Source: Leguminivora glycinivorella
Taxonomy: Eukaryota > Arthropoda > Insecta > Lepidoptera > Tortricidae
NCBI RefSeq assembly: GCF_023078275.1
Contig: NC_062998.1
Span: 19,171,916-19,235,915, forward strand
DNA length: 64,000 nucleotides
Direction of reading: 5' to 3'
This document shows, piece after piece, positions 51,501 to 54,267 of this stretch (its first letter is position 1; every line of letters starts with the position of its first letter). Under the pieces are notes generated by a model, which saw nothing but the letters and a program-made list of their open reading frames with translations, ran no database searches and was not told where the DNA came from. The position numbers and the translations under genes were made by a program.

Positions 51501-52688
51501 CTTAAAAATTCACGTCAATTCGTCGCTCCGTTTTGCCGTGAAAGACGGACAAACAAACAGACACACACACTTTCCCATTTATAATATTAGTATGGATTAG
51601 TATGGATAACAGGTTAATTTTTGTTTTTTTTTTCTAACATCAAGAGTTAGAATCATTATTTGATTGATGGACCATGAAATTGCATGAAGTGTGGTTAATG
51701 CTGCATCCGCACATGAAGAGATTGTAAAGGTTCGGTGAACAATTGAACATTCGTGATGCTGTAATCCTTTAGAGTAAGCAAGAGATGTCATCACTAATAT
51801 TGCACGTTTACATTGTATTCAAAATAAGATGATAAGATGATAACTTTAAAATTACACTTGAGCAGGAAATTTAAATTTAGGTATTATATTAACCATTATT
51901 GTAGTTACGAGATTTAAAAACTCGTTGAATAGAAAGTCTAATATTACCTAGGTAAAAAATAGGCAAGAATGTGCAACTGTGCATTAAATGAAATGGTGTT
52001 ACCTGGAAGGGCAGCACATGGGCGTAGTGGTGTAAGCGTGGCGGAACTCGGCGCCCGCGCTCCTGATGGCCTTCATGGTCCTCGGCATGAAGTTGAGGCT
52101 GCCCAGCTCCACGTCCTGGTCGTCCGTGAGCACCACGATGATGTTGGGCTTGCGCTCGCGCGGCTGCGGGAACGGGATGTACCCGCCGCTCTGCCACTTG
52201 TTGCTCACCCTCCCCTTGGCTCGAGTGCTGTTGTCTTTGAGCGCTTGGTGATTCCTTTCTTGCATTTTACTTTGGCTGAGAGGCTTGTTTCCTCCGAAAG
52301 ATTTGTCCATACTATTATTTTTATATGATTGCTTGTCGCTTTTACGGGGCTTATCTTCTTTTTTCAGAAATAGGTCGGTGGTTTTGTTGGACGCGGCCTC
52401 GTCGGAGGAGTGCGCATCCGGCCCTTTCCTCCTGTCTCTCCTGACATCGTACTCGCGGTCCCAGGCCCTGCGCCGGTGGCCCCGGAACTTGGAACTGTTT
52501 CTGTGCCTCAAGTTTCGCCTTTCGGGCAGATCCGTGAGGGTTCCATTAAAGGTGGTTCTGTTGCGATTGTTTTCTCTATTGCGTATTTCTCGCGCTCTAG
52601 CCGTTTCCTCATCTTCAAAGGAATCTCGGGTGGCCGAAATAAATATAAAATTCCAGGTTAGGAGGATTGGGATTATTTTCAAGTTCAT
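207..52688 (-). CDS. Sulf1: Sulf1, extracellular heparan-sulfate 6-O-endosulfatase (whole split gene, 15 coding exons)
   Basis: Sulf enzymes are secreted or cell-surface sulfatases that remove 6-O-sulfates from heparan sulfate chains and so tune Wnt/Wg, Hedgehog, FGF and BMP signalling (family knowledge). Seen here: join of 52003-52688, 49297-49436, 28664-28815, 24808-24977, 7884-8022, 6731-6918, 5546-5710, 4336-4486, 4013-4181, 3357-3508, 1768-3251, 1578-1692, 1277-1496, 950-1081 and 207-286. Every junction has GT-AG ends and a consistent phase, giving about 1,380 residues. Landmarks: signal peptide 1-19, basic spacer 20-180, Asp189-Asp190, formylglycine Cys225 in CCPSR, His363, Asp454-His455, acidic insert 547-653, furin-type RSRR at 752-755, and a C-terminal domain from about 1238. 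It is longer than vertebrate SULF1 (about 870 residues) because of the spacer and an enlarged hydrophilic domain. Identification is firm; the last exon's frame is uncertain. Confidence 0.95.
287..949 (-). other. Sulf1 intron 14
   Basis: It lies between the exon 14 donor GTATGT and the exon 15 acceptor. It is unique-looking AT-rich sequence. I see no repeat or RNA gene in it. Confidence 0.8.
950..1081 (-). CDS. Sulf1: Sulf1 coding exon 14: conserved C-terminal domain, end
   Basis: The acceptor TTTTCAG|AT completes Asp in DPFETQNRVKYLTAMEREFF, then HNQLQQLLSCRGPSC. It corresponds to human [32 protein letters not shown]. The donor is CAGG|GTATGT. If it is not spliced, the frame continues to a stop at 903-905 (GMYSNIPTCNF...), so intron retention would also give a short alternative tail. 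Confidence 0.93.
1277..1496 (-). CDS. Sulf1: Sulf1 coding exon 13: conserved C-terminal domain
   Basis: The acceptor TTGTAG|GCG opens AELERLCESERMNCFRHDNE, then HWRTAPLWTAGPFCFC and NNTYNCVRTINATHNLLYCEF. This is the most conserved C-terminal Sulf block (human [37 protein letters not shown]). Six cysteines and two sequons are retained. The donor is G|GTAACT. Confidence 0.96.
1578..1692 (-). CDS. Sulf1: Sulf1 coding exon 12: basic Arg/Lys helix
   Basis: The acceptor TTGCAG|A completes Arg1199. The peptide KMRGIGHSYLEAVHRAREER continues as an almost pure Lys/Arg/Leu helix ending KKLRKAKKK. It matches the basic RRRKKERKEKRRQRK-type segment of vertebrate Sulfs, which contributes to heparan-sulfate binding. 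The donor is AAG|GTATAT, phase 0, directly followed by an AT-rich 81-nt intron. Confidence 0.92.
1768..3251 (-). CDS. Sulf1: Sulf1 coding exon 11: large hydrophilic-domain exon
   Basis: This 1,484-nt exon encodes residues 705-1199. It starts GDIGVAPPKMSTKKCACFTP (Cys-x-Cys as in vertebrates). A furin-type RSRR|S site at 752-755 lies where vertebrate Sulfs carry their TRS motif, and a second basic RIKRR lies at 824-828. Residues about 875-935 (ECKIERDGQVNCSQVIYNDL, then a charged heptad-like coiled coil to HLKTTKP) match the vertebrate CFILPNDSIHCE...HLKRRKP block. A Ser/Thr-rich stretch of about 250 residues follows, expected to be disordered and O-glycosylated. It ends KHVCYCEEN with donor AG|GTGAGT. 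Confidence 0.93.
3357..3508 (-). CDS. Sulf1: Sulf1 coding exon 10: Cys-containing linker of the hydrophilic domain
   Basis: The acceptor TATGCAG|AA completes Gln654. The sequence ADDCSQAEARLPCAPGRKWRC followed by RRHKCKYE aligns with the vertebrate segment that has the pattern C-x(7,8)-C-x-PG-x-KWxC ... HKCK. The conserved cysteines support the exon. The donor is GAG|GTGAGG, phase 0. The exon is GC-rich compared with its neighbours. Confidence 0.93.
3509..4012 (-). other. Sulf1 intron 9
   Basis: This 504-nt intron has donor GTAAGT and acceptor TATGCAG. It contains unremarkable AT-rich sequence with a short dinucleotide-like patch (gatgacgat) near 3910-3930. No element is recognised. Confidence 0.8.
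4013..4181 (-). CDS. Sulf1: Sulf1 coding exon 9: acidic insert, second part
   Basis: The acceptor TCTTTCAG|GAT opens DVDADHNESKASAEPTISNE, then ILDESLEKLESDEATLDAHD. The donor C|GTAAGT leaves one base. It is acidic and low complexity, with no recognisable motif. It is kept as an exon because acceptor, donor and phase are all strong and it joins exons 8 and 10 without a break. Confidence 0.85.
4336..4486 (-). CDS. Sulf1: Sulf1 coding exon 8: acidic insert, first part
   Basis: The acceptor TTTTCCAG|T completes a Ser codon. The peptide SGRRDMQHSSKYSREMN is followed by an Asp/Glu-rich run (GDDDFLEPNDDDDEEDD). The donor is GAT|GTGAGG, phase 0. No fold is evident. The position corresponds to the start of the hydrophilic region of Sulf proteins, which docks the enzyme to heparan sulfate and the cell surface. 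Vertebrate Sulfs have a shorter, more basic segment here. Confidence 0.88.
4487..5545 (-). other. Sulf1 intron 7
   Basis: The first about 660 nt on the minus strand are the 129-bp minisatellite that duplicates the exon end and the donor. The remainder, about 4487-4880, is ordinary AT-rich intron. Confidence 0.8.
4885..5610 (-). repeat. 129-bp in-frame minisatellite across the exon 7 / intron 7 junction
   Basis: The donor region (TGTACCTCTCGATAAGG on the plus strand) recurs at 5541, 5412, 5283, 5154 and 5025, exactly 129 nt apart. A degenerate sixth unit lies 145 nt further on (near 4882) and contains an expanded GGC tract. Units are nearly identical; the 5154 unit has one synonymous change. 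Because 129 is 43 codons, the exon reading frame stays open through all units. Confidence 0.97.
5546..5710 (-). CDS. Sulf1: Sulf1 coding exon 7: end of catalytic domain
   Basis: The acceptor GCACCAG|T begins the block DDIVLNIDLAPTFLDMGG, followed by MDGRSLLPLL, an Arg-rich patch QPRRRRQPTAHWP and DTFLIE. The donor is AG|GTACAT. The last about 70 nt of this exon and the first about 60 nt of the intron form the first unit of a 129-bp tandem array, so four further in-frame copies of the donor follow. The primary donor is chosen because the protein then passes straight into exon 8 as IESSGRR. Confidence 0.9.
5711..6730 (-). other. Sulf1 intron 6
   Basis: It contains two tandem copies of a GC-rich hairpin repeat (6348-6722) next to the exon 6 donor, a short ATTT tract near 6075-6095, and at 5738-5762 a fragment beginning CCGACTTCAAAAAA, a common lepidopteran repeat edge. 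The remainder is AT-rich. Confidence 0.75.
6348..6722. mobile_element. Two tandem copies of a GC-rich hairpin MITE
   Basis: Copy 1 is 6348-6546 and copy 2 is 6561-6722. Both begin AAGCTCGGCCACATATGCGCG and carry GCGTAGGCGGAGCG...GCGCTACGCTATC, so each can fold on itself. They are about 85-90 % alike by eye. Copy 2 ends about 8 nt from the exon 6 donor GT (6729-6730). Short open frames here are by-products of the repeat. Confidence 0.75.
6731..6918 (-). CDS. Sulf1: Sulf1 coding exon 6: metal-site Asp-His
   Basis: The acceptor TTCCAG|GCC opens AVERVYQELKALGELDNTYL. The second metal and active-site signature is YTSDHGYHLGQFGLVKGKS, with Asp454-His455, followed by FDIRVPFLVRGPGVEPGT. I chose the donor GT|GTAAGC because the next exon then gives VVDDIVLNIDLAPT in register with human IVPQIVLNIDLAPT. 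A MITE-like repeat ends about 8 nt inside the downstream intron. Confidence 0.95.
7158..7299. mobile_element. Hairpin MITE, GTCACTACTTTGAAAA family
   Basis: The arms are GTCACTACTTTGAAAAAATC and its complement GATTTTTTCAAAGTAGTGAC. A second, interrupted copy is at 47906-48585. Confidence 0.8.
7349..7471. mobile_element. Truncated MITE, GTAAAGCCTGACCA family
   Basis: It matches the reverse complement of the complete copy at 31641-31789 (GTAAAGCCTGACCA, then TTGTCAGGAGG..CGCTGTTATTCTGATG). The distal inverted repeat is missing. Confidence 0.7.
7551..7805. mobile_element. 255-bp foldback MITE
   Basis: The long arms begin ATACAGCATGTATCTGAACG and continue through AAACCCGTTAACGTTTAGATC. The right arm is the near-perfect complement ending GCATGCTGTAT. 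The internal loop is AT-rich. Confidence 0.85.
7884..8022 (-). CDS. Sulf1: Sulf1 coding exon 5
   Basis: The acceptor ATCAG|C completes His383. The exon encodes TPTYDMAPNPDKQWILRV, then the block ending RLQTLQSVDM, which matches Sulf proteins (human TPSYNYAPNMDKHWI, RLQTLMSVDD). The donor is ATG|GTAAAC, phase 0. Exon 4 lies 16.8 kb away across intron 4. Confidence 0.95.
8315..11338. mobile_element. 3.0-kb foldback element with about 0.95-kb inverted arms
   Basis: The outer ends are TACTGGGGACGCTATTG and its complement CAATAGCGTCCCCAGTA, flanked by AGA on both sides (possible 3-bp duplication). The left arm 8315-9173 pairs with about 10470-11338, and 9655-9735 pairs with 10385-10470. The left arm carries an extra about 480 nt (9174-9654). 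No transposase-like ORF is visible. A smaller hairpin MITE (10134-10238) lies in the interior. Confidence 0.85.
10134..10238. mobile_element. Small hairpin MITE, GGGGGCCGATTTTTGAGTCTC family
   Basis: The ends GGGGGCCGATTTTTGAG and CTCAAAAATCGGCCCCC are perfect complements. The middle contains CTATTATTTTCAGTGACAAT. A second copy is at 22857-22981. Confidence 0.85.
11384..11849. mobile_element. GC-rich foldback with duplicated ends
   Basis: The left end AAGCTAGGAACATACTACGC recurs 158 nt later (11384 and 11542). The right end, its complement GCGTAGTATGTTCCTAGCTT, occurs twice about 75 nt apart (ending near 11773 and 11848). All four ends carry CGGACGTCCG. TTAA or TTTAA adjoins each end, which might reflect a TTAA target. 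Confidence 0.8.
11993..12118. mobile_element. Hairpin MITE, GGGCCAGTTGCATCAA family
   Basis: The ends GGGCCAGTTGCATCAACC and its complement (GATTTGATGCAACCGGCC) bracket a 126-bp AT-rich body with a further TCTGTCACCG-type match inside. Confidence 0.8.
12289..13115. mobile_element. Inverted-repeat element carrying a 121-bp minisatellite
   Basis: The outer ends TTTTTAACCGCC and GGCGGTTAAAAA, then AATTCGTCTGTAT with its complement, frame about three units of about 121 nt (each with GTGCCGTTCAGATTTGAGGAG and CACTGCACCAAATGTCACTG). A fragment of another hairpin family (CATGCTGCCAATTTTATCAC) is inserted near 12311-12345. Related copy: 56183-56890. Confidence 0.8.
13226..13272. repeat. (CATA)n microsatellite
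   Basis: About 11 tandem CATA units. Confidence 0.95.
14424..14857 (+). repeat. 430-bp dispersed repeat, copy 1
   Basis: It begins TTTTCCCCTCACTAGCTCGG and ends near CCCCCTTGTACAACAAATAAC. The reverse complement is at 20910-21343 with high identity by eye. It contains palindromic words such as CGAACCACTCGCTTCGCTCG. No ORF or tRNA boxes are seen, so its class is unknown. Confidence 0.85.
15406..15597 (+). mobile_element. Non-LTR retrotransposon 3' end (RTE-like), copy 1
   Basis: ACTAGCTTATGCCCGCGGCT, then GTAGCCTATGTCACTCTCCA, CCGTTTTGCCGTGAAAGACG and a (CA)-rich end before TTTATAATATTAGTA. This is the familiar lepidopteran LINE tail. Other copies: 42717-42910 (minus) and 51351-51610 (plus). 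Confidence 0.75.
15868..16925. repeat. Array of degenerate CAAA / TTTG words around a conserved core
   Basis: The left half (15868-16080) has words such as TTCCCAAA, TTGGCAAAA and TAGCAAAA about every 20 nt. The right half (16550-16925) has the complementary sense (TTTGCGAAA, TTTGACTAA, TTTGGGAAA), also about every 20 nt. The core at 16345-16404 (CTAACACGCTCCTCCTCGCT ... CGTCGCACCTAAAC) is shared with 57464-57528 and 57776-57841. It includes an (AT)n tract at 16225-16295. Confidence 0.7.
16225..16295. repeat. (AT)n microsatellite
   Basis: Two uninterrupted AT tracts are separated by TTAATATAATTAC. Confidence 0.9.
17808..18052 (+). mobile_element. Penelope-like element 3' end fragment
   Basis: It matches the reverse complement of the 3' part of 62529-63197: TTTTTTGAATATTGTATAAC, CCTCAGTCACCCGTTGACCA, GTTCGAAACGTCGGGATGTA, and a terminus TTTCCATAGTTTTATTTCAT. 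No coding sequence remains. Confidence 0.75.
18270..19530. repeat. 1.25-kb degenerate array of TGTCAA / TTGACA words
   Basis: About 45 imperfect units of roughly 20-30 nt have the pattern TTTTGACAGTTTTGACCCAAAATGTCAAT. Open frames on both strands here (for example runs of VLTQNVNLT) are consequences of the repeat. Best conserved at 18900-19090, decaying outward, with short unrelated gaps (18585-18655, 19180-19230). Confidence 0.85.
20910..21343 (-). repeat. 430-bp dispersed repeat, copy 2 (inverted)
   Basis: Reverse complement of 14424-14857 along its whole length, with a handful of substitutions. The two copies lie 6 kb apart in opposite orientation. Confidence 0.85.
21643..21770. mobile_element. 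Hairpin MITE, GGCAGGCAAATATGGTC family
   Basis: The arms GGCAGGCAAATATGGTCGC and its complement ending ACTTGCCTGCC continue inward through GATAAAACATCT and CGTCCCTATCGCACT to a short loop. Confidence 0.85.
22654..22850 (-). mobile_element. SINE-like element with CAGA tract, copy 1
   Basis: TAACCCCCGACGCCAAAACG, GGGGTGTTATAAGTTTGACG, a TGTCTGTCTG tract and CGATTTAGATTTAG. Same family as 33320-33570, opposite orientation. Common in Lepidoptera. Confidence 0.75.
22857..22981. mobile_element. Small hairpin MITE, copy 2 of the 10134-10238 family
   Basis: GGGCGATTTTTGAATCTCGC at one end and GTGAGACTCAAAAATCGGCC at the other, with the same middle CTTATTATTTTCAGTAACAA. Confidence 0.8.
24808..24977 (-). 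CDS. Sulf1: Sulf1 coding exon 4
   Basis: The acceptor TTCCAG|GAC begins DYYPDLIANDSIAFLRASKRRF. The conserved catalytic-domain block APHGPEDSAPQ follows, with His363 in the position of a substrate-sulfate-contacting histidine of sulfatases. It ends NVTTH plus CA|GTAAGT, two bases of the next His codon. The predicted N-glycosylation site NVT lies near residue 378. Confidence 0.95.
25642..25872 (+). repeat. 230-bp dispersed repeat, copy 1
   Basis: CACAGTATAATAAAGAGTAC, CACTCCCGCTCCCCGCTAAA, CTCGGTTACCTCACAGTTAT, ending GATCGCCAGTGTCCGAGATG. A matching copy is at 39225-39459, same orientation. The class is not recognised. Confidence 0.75.
25999..27412 (+). mobile_element. SINE-like family A element split by a family B insertion
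   Basis: The family A start (CTGGCCAAGAGCGTGTCGGG ... AGTGTAGGGTTCCGTAG) runs to an A-rich tract at about 26317 and resumes at 27164 (TATCAGCCCCCACTTTACAT) to its end GGGTTCCTAGTTGACTACGG. It includes a (GGAC)n tract at 27310-27358. The intact copy at 53416-53966 shows that the two halves are normally contiguous. Confidence 0.8.
26318..27163 (+). mobile_element. SINE-like family B element (nested)
   Basis: It starts AAACCGGCCAAGTGCGAGTC, GGACTCGCCCACCGAGGGTT and ends GTACCTTTTTGGTACGGAAC. Its own internal (GACA)-type tract lies near 27090. It shares head architecture with family A but a different body. Other copies: 27549-28529 and 61643-63345. Confidence 0.8.
27418..27515 (-). mobile_element. 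tRNA-like SINE head
   Basis: The minus strand shows an A-box-like TTAGATTAGTTGGTC and a B box GGTTCGAATCCTGCC about 45 nt apart, without a good acceptor-stem fold. I read it as tRNA-derived and not as a tRNA gene. Confidence 0.5.
27549..28529 (+). mobile_element. SINE-like family B element, copy 2
   Basis: AAACCGGTCAAAAGCGAGTC at the start, TTCATTTTGGCCATTTTCTA internally, and GTACCTTTTTGGTACGGAAC at the end. Longer than the nested copy because the middle (27650-27960) is retained. Confidence 0.8.
28664..28815 (-). CDS. Sulf1: Sulf1 coding exon 3
   Basis: The acceptor TTGGCAG|GG completes a Gly codon. The protein reads YFGKYLNKYNGSYIPPGWREW and later YYNYSINMNGKRIKHGDDYQK, matching the vertebrate Sulf block around FGKYLNEYNGSYIPPGW. 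The donor AAG|GTATAA leaves phase 0. A hairpin element at 28834-28978 sits only about 17 nt from the acceptor AG, in the region that must hold the branch point and pyrimidine tract. Confidence 0.95.
28834..28978. mobile_element. Hairpin MITE beside the exon 3 acceptor
   Basis: CTGTCAAACAAGTCTGTCAG and onward through AAATAAGAACAAAGAAAACT is repeated inverted at 28932-28978. The loop holds a smaller AAAAGGAT/ATCCTTTT pair. The arm stops about 17 nt from the acceptor AG. Confidence 0.85.
29090..29165 (-). mobile_element. tRNA-like SINE fragment
   Basis: The minus strand has AGCTCAATTGGTTGAGACCA and GGTTCAAGTCCCGCTGG, A- and B-box-like, followed directly by an AAAACCGGCCAAGAGC head as in the SINE-like families A and B. 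This suggests how those families may be built. Confidence 0.5.
29695..29800. mobile_element. Hairpin MITE, CCGATCCGATATCGGAT family, copy 1
   Basis: TATCCGATCCGATATCGGAT at one end and CCGATATCGGATTGGATAAT at the other. The body has AAGATGGCGCCTGTAATGTA. A second copy is at 49106-49230, close to the exon 2 donor. Confidence 0.8.
30869..31004 (+). mobile_element. SINE, CACGCCTGTGTCCCATGAAG family, with target duplication
   Basis: CATACATACAACATACAATC, then GGGGTAGGCAAAGCACATGA and CAGTGCCACTCTTGGCAAAT. It is flanked by TCGTGATTTTGA at 30857-30868 and 31005-31016, a 12-bp target-site duplication. A fuller copy is at 50528-50784. Confidence 0.8.
31641..31789. mobile_element. Hairpin MITE, GTAAAGCCTGACCAGAAATA family
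   Basis: The complementary ends GTAAAGCCTGACCAGAAATAT and ATATTTCTGGTTAGGCTTTAC bracket a 149-bp body. A truncated copy is at 7349-7471. Confidence 0.85.
33320..33570 (+). mobile_element. SINE-like element with CAGA tract, copy 2
   Basis: CCCCCGACCGCGACC, CATGAAACATGGCTAAGAAC, a (CAGA)n tract at 33463-33520, and GTCAAACTTATAACACCCCG ending GTCGGGGGTTAAAA. The minus-strand open frame here encodes only a SVCLSVCLSV repeat from the tract. Confidence 0.8.
34439..34761. mobile_element. About 320-bp element with TGGGCATTTTCGCG inverted ends
   Basis: The left end TGGGCATTTTCGCGAGAACA and its complement CGCGAAAATGCCCA at the right. The AT-rich interior produces a 126-codon minus-strand open frame that I regard as chance. 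Confidence 0.65.
34978..35252 (+). mobile_element. tRNA-derived SINE with inverted B-box duplication
   Basis: A box GGCTCAGTCGGTAG and B box GGTTCGAATCC lie 42 nt apart, then GTGATGAGCACAGATATTTG, CTGAGTCATGGATGTTTTCT and a TTTATTTATTTAT tail. Unusually, TTCGAATCCCGGTAAGGG is followed by its own complement (35034-35073). A second copy is at 58998-59277. Confidence 0.85.
36455..36660. mobile_element. Penelope-type terminal repeat with hammerhead-like core
   Basis: Inverted ends ATCTACGG(T)TGTACTCACGTTATTATATCGCT and AGCGATATAATAACGTGAGT surround GACATGTTTCGGGCCAATTT. The minus strand carries CTGAAGA, a GGGCC/GGCCC stem and GAAAC at 36496-36526. A shortened relative lies at 63655-63785. Confidence 0.6.
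37528..38450. mobile_element. Possible 0.9-kb element rich in AATTTTGGTGG
   Basis: GGGTGAATTTC near 37528 and GAAATTCACCC near 38450 could be 11-bp inverted ends. The interior repeats TTTTGGTGG or CCACCAAAA at least six times (37870-38430). No ORF of note. Confidence 0.4.
39225..39459 (+). repeat. 230-bp dispersed repeat, copy 2
   Basis: Same sequence family and orientation as 25642-25872, diverged by about 10-15 % by eye. Confidence 0.75.
39480..39625 (+). mobile_element. LINE 3' end fragment
   Basis: It ends GGAAGGCCTTTGCCCAGCAG, TGGGACATTAAAGCAGGCTA. The G-G-CCTTTGCCCAGCAGTGGGAC motif is the usual C-terminal and tail sequence of a common lepidopteran LINE group. Confidence 0.6.
40348..40468. 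mobile_element. Hairpin MITE with 37-bp perfect arms
   Basis: CACATGATTGCCGCGAGAGT, then ATGTCGCCGCGAGA, is repeated as its exact complement at 40432-40468. The very high identity of the arms suggests a recent insertion. Confidence 0.85.
40678..40819. mobile_element. Hairpin MITE, GCCGGCGTATCATGCTTC family
   Basis: The ends GCCGGCGTATCATGCTTCCA and the complement AGAAGCATGATACGCCGGC enclose CCACGTGGATAAGTGATAAA-type arms. A fragment of the same family is at 12311-12345. Confidence 0.85.
40822..40915 (-). mobile_element. tRNA-like SINE head
   Basis: The minus strand has GGCTCCGCTAGCTCAGTCGT (A box) and GGGTTTCGAATCCCGGCC (B-box-like with an inserted T). The anticodon arm is not convincing, so a functional tRNA is unlikely. 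Confidence 0.5.
40975..41150 (+). mobile_element. LINE 3' end fragment with ATAAATAAATA tail
   Basis: GATCTAAGGCTACGCTAGAT, CATACCAAATTTCAGCGAAA, TCGTTAGAGCGGTTTCCGAG and a tandem AAATAAATAT tail are typical of lepidopteran LINE ends. Confidence 0.6.
41630..41782. mobile_element. Hairpin MITE, TATGTGACGTTATCT family
   Basis: ATGTGACGTTATCTATCTGG and its complement CCAGATAACGTCACAT bracket inner arms TCGATGGCGCTTA and AGCGCCATCGA. Confidence 0.85.
42717..42910 (-). mobile_element. RTE-like LINE 3' end, copy 2
   Basis: Reverse complement of the 15406-15597 family (GTCTTTCACGGCAAAACGGA, GGAGAGTGACATAGGCTAAT, GCGAAGCCGCGGGCAAAAGC). Confidence 0.75.
43722..43802. repeat. 81-bp perfect hairpin
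   Basis: GACAGTCAGCTGCAGAGAAA and its complement TTTCTCTGCAGCTGACTGTC, arms of about 27 bp, loop of about 25 nt. MITE-like, but no second copy is in the window. Confidence 0.8.
47277..47823 (-). mobile_element. SINE-like family A element, copy 2
   Basis: GGGTTCCATAGTCAACTAGG at the left and GAGCGTGGCCCGACACGCTC, TTGGCCGG at the right. It has a short TCCG tract (47328-47345). Confidence 0.8.
47906..48585. mobile_element. Hairpin MITE interrupted by a family A element
   Basis: The left part 47906-48031 (GTCACTACTTTGAAAATACT) and the right end AAAGTAGTCAC at 48569-48579 belong to the 7158-7299 family. They are separated by the family A element at 48032-48568, inserted in a T-tract. Confidence 0.75.
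48032..48568 (-). mobile_element. SINE-like family A element, copy 3 (nested)
   Basis: Almost identical to 47277-47823, with both ends present. It is inserted inside a MITE, so it is younger than that MITE. Confidence 0.8.
49106..49230. mobile_element. Hairpin MITE, CCGATCCGATATCGGAT family, copy 2
   Basis: GTTTTCACATTATCCGATCC and GGATCGGATAATGTGAAAAC are exact complements. It sits 67 nt downstream of the exon 2 donor. Confidence 0.85.
49297..49436 (-). CDS. Sulf1: Sulf1 coding exon 2
   Basis: The acceptor ACAG|G completes Arg229 of CCPSR, and the exon continues SSLLTGVYVHNHNVYTNN, a near-invariant Sulf stretch. It ends at a G|GTAAGT donor after SNAGYRTG. It supplies the helix after the formylglycine residue. 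The length of 140 nt keeps phase (1 nt in, 1 nt out). It stands alone between a 2.6-kb intron and a 20.5-kb intron. Confidence 0.95.
50195..50815 (+). mobile_element. Penelope-like terminal repeats, head to head, split by a SINE
   Basis: AAAACTATGGAAACAGATTA (complement sense) is followed by TTTTTTGAATATTGCATAAC ... CCTCAGTCACCCGTTGACCA ... TTTTATTTCAT in direct sense, and the element resumes at 50799 with GGTAACTATCGCGGTAACCG. The inverted arrangement of terminal repeats is typical of Penelope elements. Confidence 0.7.
50528..50784 (+). mobile_element. SINE, CACGCCTGTATCCC family, with 14-bp target duplication
   Basis: (CATA)n, CAATCACGCCTGTATCCCAT, GGGTAGGCAGAGCACATGAA, GTCGCCTTCTACGACACCCA and a CCCCGCCGCCGCTTCTTTCT end. 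It is flanked by TTGTTTTATTTCAT at 50514-50527 and 50785-50798. Confidence 0.85.
51351..51610 (+). mobile_element. RTE-like LINE 3' end, copy 3
   Basis: AACTAGCTTTTGTCCGCAGC, TATGTCACTCTCCATCCTTT, TTCGTCGCTCCGTTTTGCCG and a TATAATATTAGTATGGAT end. Confidence 0.75.
52003..52688 (-). CDS. Sulf1: Sulf1 coding exon 1: signal peptide, basic spacer, first half of active site
   Basis: The start ATG is fixed by an in-frame TAA four codons upstream (52698-52700) and has A at -3. Residues 1-19 are a hydrophobic signal peptide ending FISA. Residues 20-180 are a polar, Arg/Lys/Asn/Ser-rich spacer with about six N-glycosylation sequons (N43, N48, N64, N101, N124, N153). The sulfatase fold begins near residue 181 with PNIIVVLTDDQDVELG, where Asp189 and Asp190 are the calcium ligands. 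The exon ends in MCCPS plus two bases of Arg229; Cys225 is the residue converted to formylglycine. The donor is AG|GTAACA. A possible upstream acceptor (TTGCAG near 52745) hints at a spliced 5' UTR, but I could not place the promoter. Confidence 0.95.
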
Positions 52689-53415
52689 GATGTTGAGTTA
52701 GAAATATCAAGAGTAAGATTCTTTGTTAGGTTACGTAGCCAGCACTGCAATTATAAGATTCATGTCGTTAATATAGACATCGCCTTGCAGACTCGTTTTG
52801 GAAAGTGCTCGGCTATTTTCATCGCCACCTATAACAAGAATTACAATTTCAAGTTACATAGGCATAATTAGATATTTTGGGAAATAGATAAACTTTACAA
52901 ATTCACAAAGTAAATGAATAGCTGCTGTAGGTACCTAAGTTAAGCATAAAAAAACAAATGCATTTCTCATTGAAAATGAAAATTTTATACTCTTAAATCA
53001 TTCATAAATGAAAGAGAGTTTCAAATTCCAAATTGGAAAAAGTGGTCTGGATCTTACGATGATAAAATAATATGTGGTAACAAAATAAGAATATCACCAC
53101 CTCCTTATCCCCGTGGGTGTCGTAGAAGTCAACTGTGAAATGTGTTAAATCGCGATGTGATCGGCTAGCGACCTTTCTCTGCTGACTATACTGCAACGTT
53201 TTTTTTAACCCTGTTAACTTATTCTTTAAGGTCGGTAAGTCTACATTTATATTAAATTGTTTAGGTATCCAGTAACATCACAACTATTTTTTAGGATATT
53301 AAATTTAAATATCTGTTTCAATTTATTCACATTGTACAACATAATACTTAGGTATATAATATTACAAACAAAAATTACACTAAAACTAAACGTACCTACG
53401 TACAAACTAAAGTAA

Positions 53416-53966
53416 AAAACCGGCCAAGAGCGTGTCGGGCCACGCTCAGTGTAGGGTTCCGTAGTTTTCCGTATTTTTCTCAAAAACTACTGAACCTATC
53501 AAGTTCAAAACAATTTTCCTAGAAAGTCTTTATAAAGTTCTACTTTTGTGATTTTTTTCATATTTTTTAAACATATGGTTCAAAAGTTAGAGGGGGGGGA
53601 CGCACTTTTTTTTCCTTTAGGGGCGATTATTTCCGAAAATATTAATATTATCAAAAAACTATCTTAGTAAACCCATATTCATTTTTAAATACCTATCCAA
53701 CAATATATCACACGTTGGGGTTGGAATGAAAAAAAATATCAGCTCCCACTTTACATGTAGGGGGGGTACCCTAATAAAACATTTTTTTCAATTTTTTATT
53801 TGTGCACTTTGTTGGCGTGATTAATATACATATTGGTACCAAATTTCAGCTTTCTAGTGCTAACGGTTACTGAGATTATCCGCGGACGGACGGACGGACG
53901 GACGGACGGACAGACAGACATGGCGAAACTATAAGGGTTCCTAGTTGACTACGGAACCCTAAAAAA
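53416..53966 (+). mobile_element. SINE-like family A element, complete copy
   Basis: AAACCGGCCAAGAGCGTGTC at the start, AAAAAATATCAGCTCCCACT in the middle (the site split in 25999-27412), a (GGAC)n tract at 53884-53918, and GGTTCCTAGTTGACTACGGA at the end. Confidence 0.85.
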
Positions 53967-54032
53967 GAACATAAAAATATAAACAATTTAAACCAAAAAA
54001 CCGCTCCCAGCCGCTCCCGATGCAAAAAAGCC

Positions 54033-54178
54033 CATAACGGCTCTCTGCCACGACATTGGTCTAAGCGCGACAGCGGTAAGCGGCGGCCATACATTGGAGC
54101 GAGACACAGCGATGGGACCACGTATGGCTGCCGCTCACCGCTGTCGCGCTTTGACCAATGTCGTGGCCAGGCCGTAAC
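54033..54178. mobile_element. Hairpin MITE with GC-rich arms
   Basis: CATAACGGCTCTCTGCCACG and CGACATTGGTCTAAGCGCGA are complemented by TCGCGCTTTGACCAATGTCG and TGGCCAGGCCGTAA. The arms are about 60 bp with a few mismatches. Confidence 0.8.
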
Positions 54179-54267
54179 GCTTAGGTACCTACTGCATTCC
54201 CGCGTTGGATTACGATGGAAAGTTTTTGCACCAGGAACGACTCGGAGCGGGGGTCCTCTCCTTTTTA

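Larger units (their letters stand above)
49437..52002 (-). other. Sulf1 intron 1 (2.6 kb)
   Basis: It contains a Penelope-type fragment split by a SINE (50195-50815) and an RTE-like tail (51351-51610). The remainder is AT-rich with nothing recognised. Confidence 0.8.
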
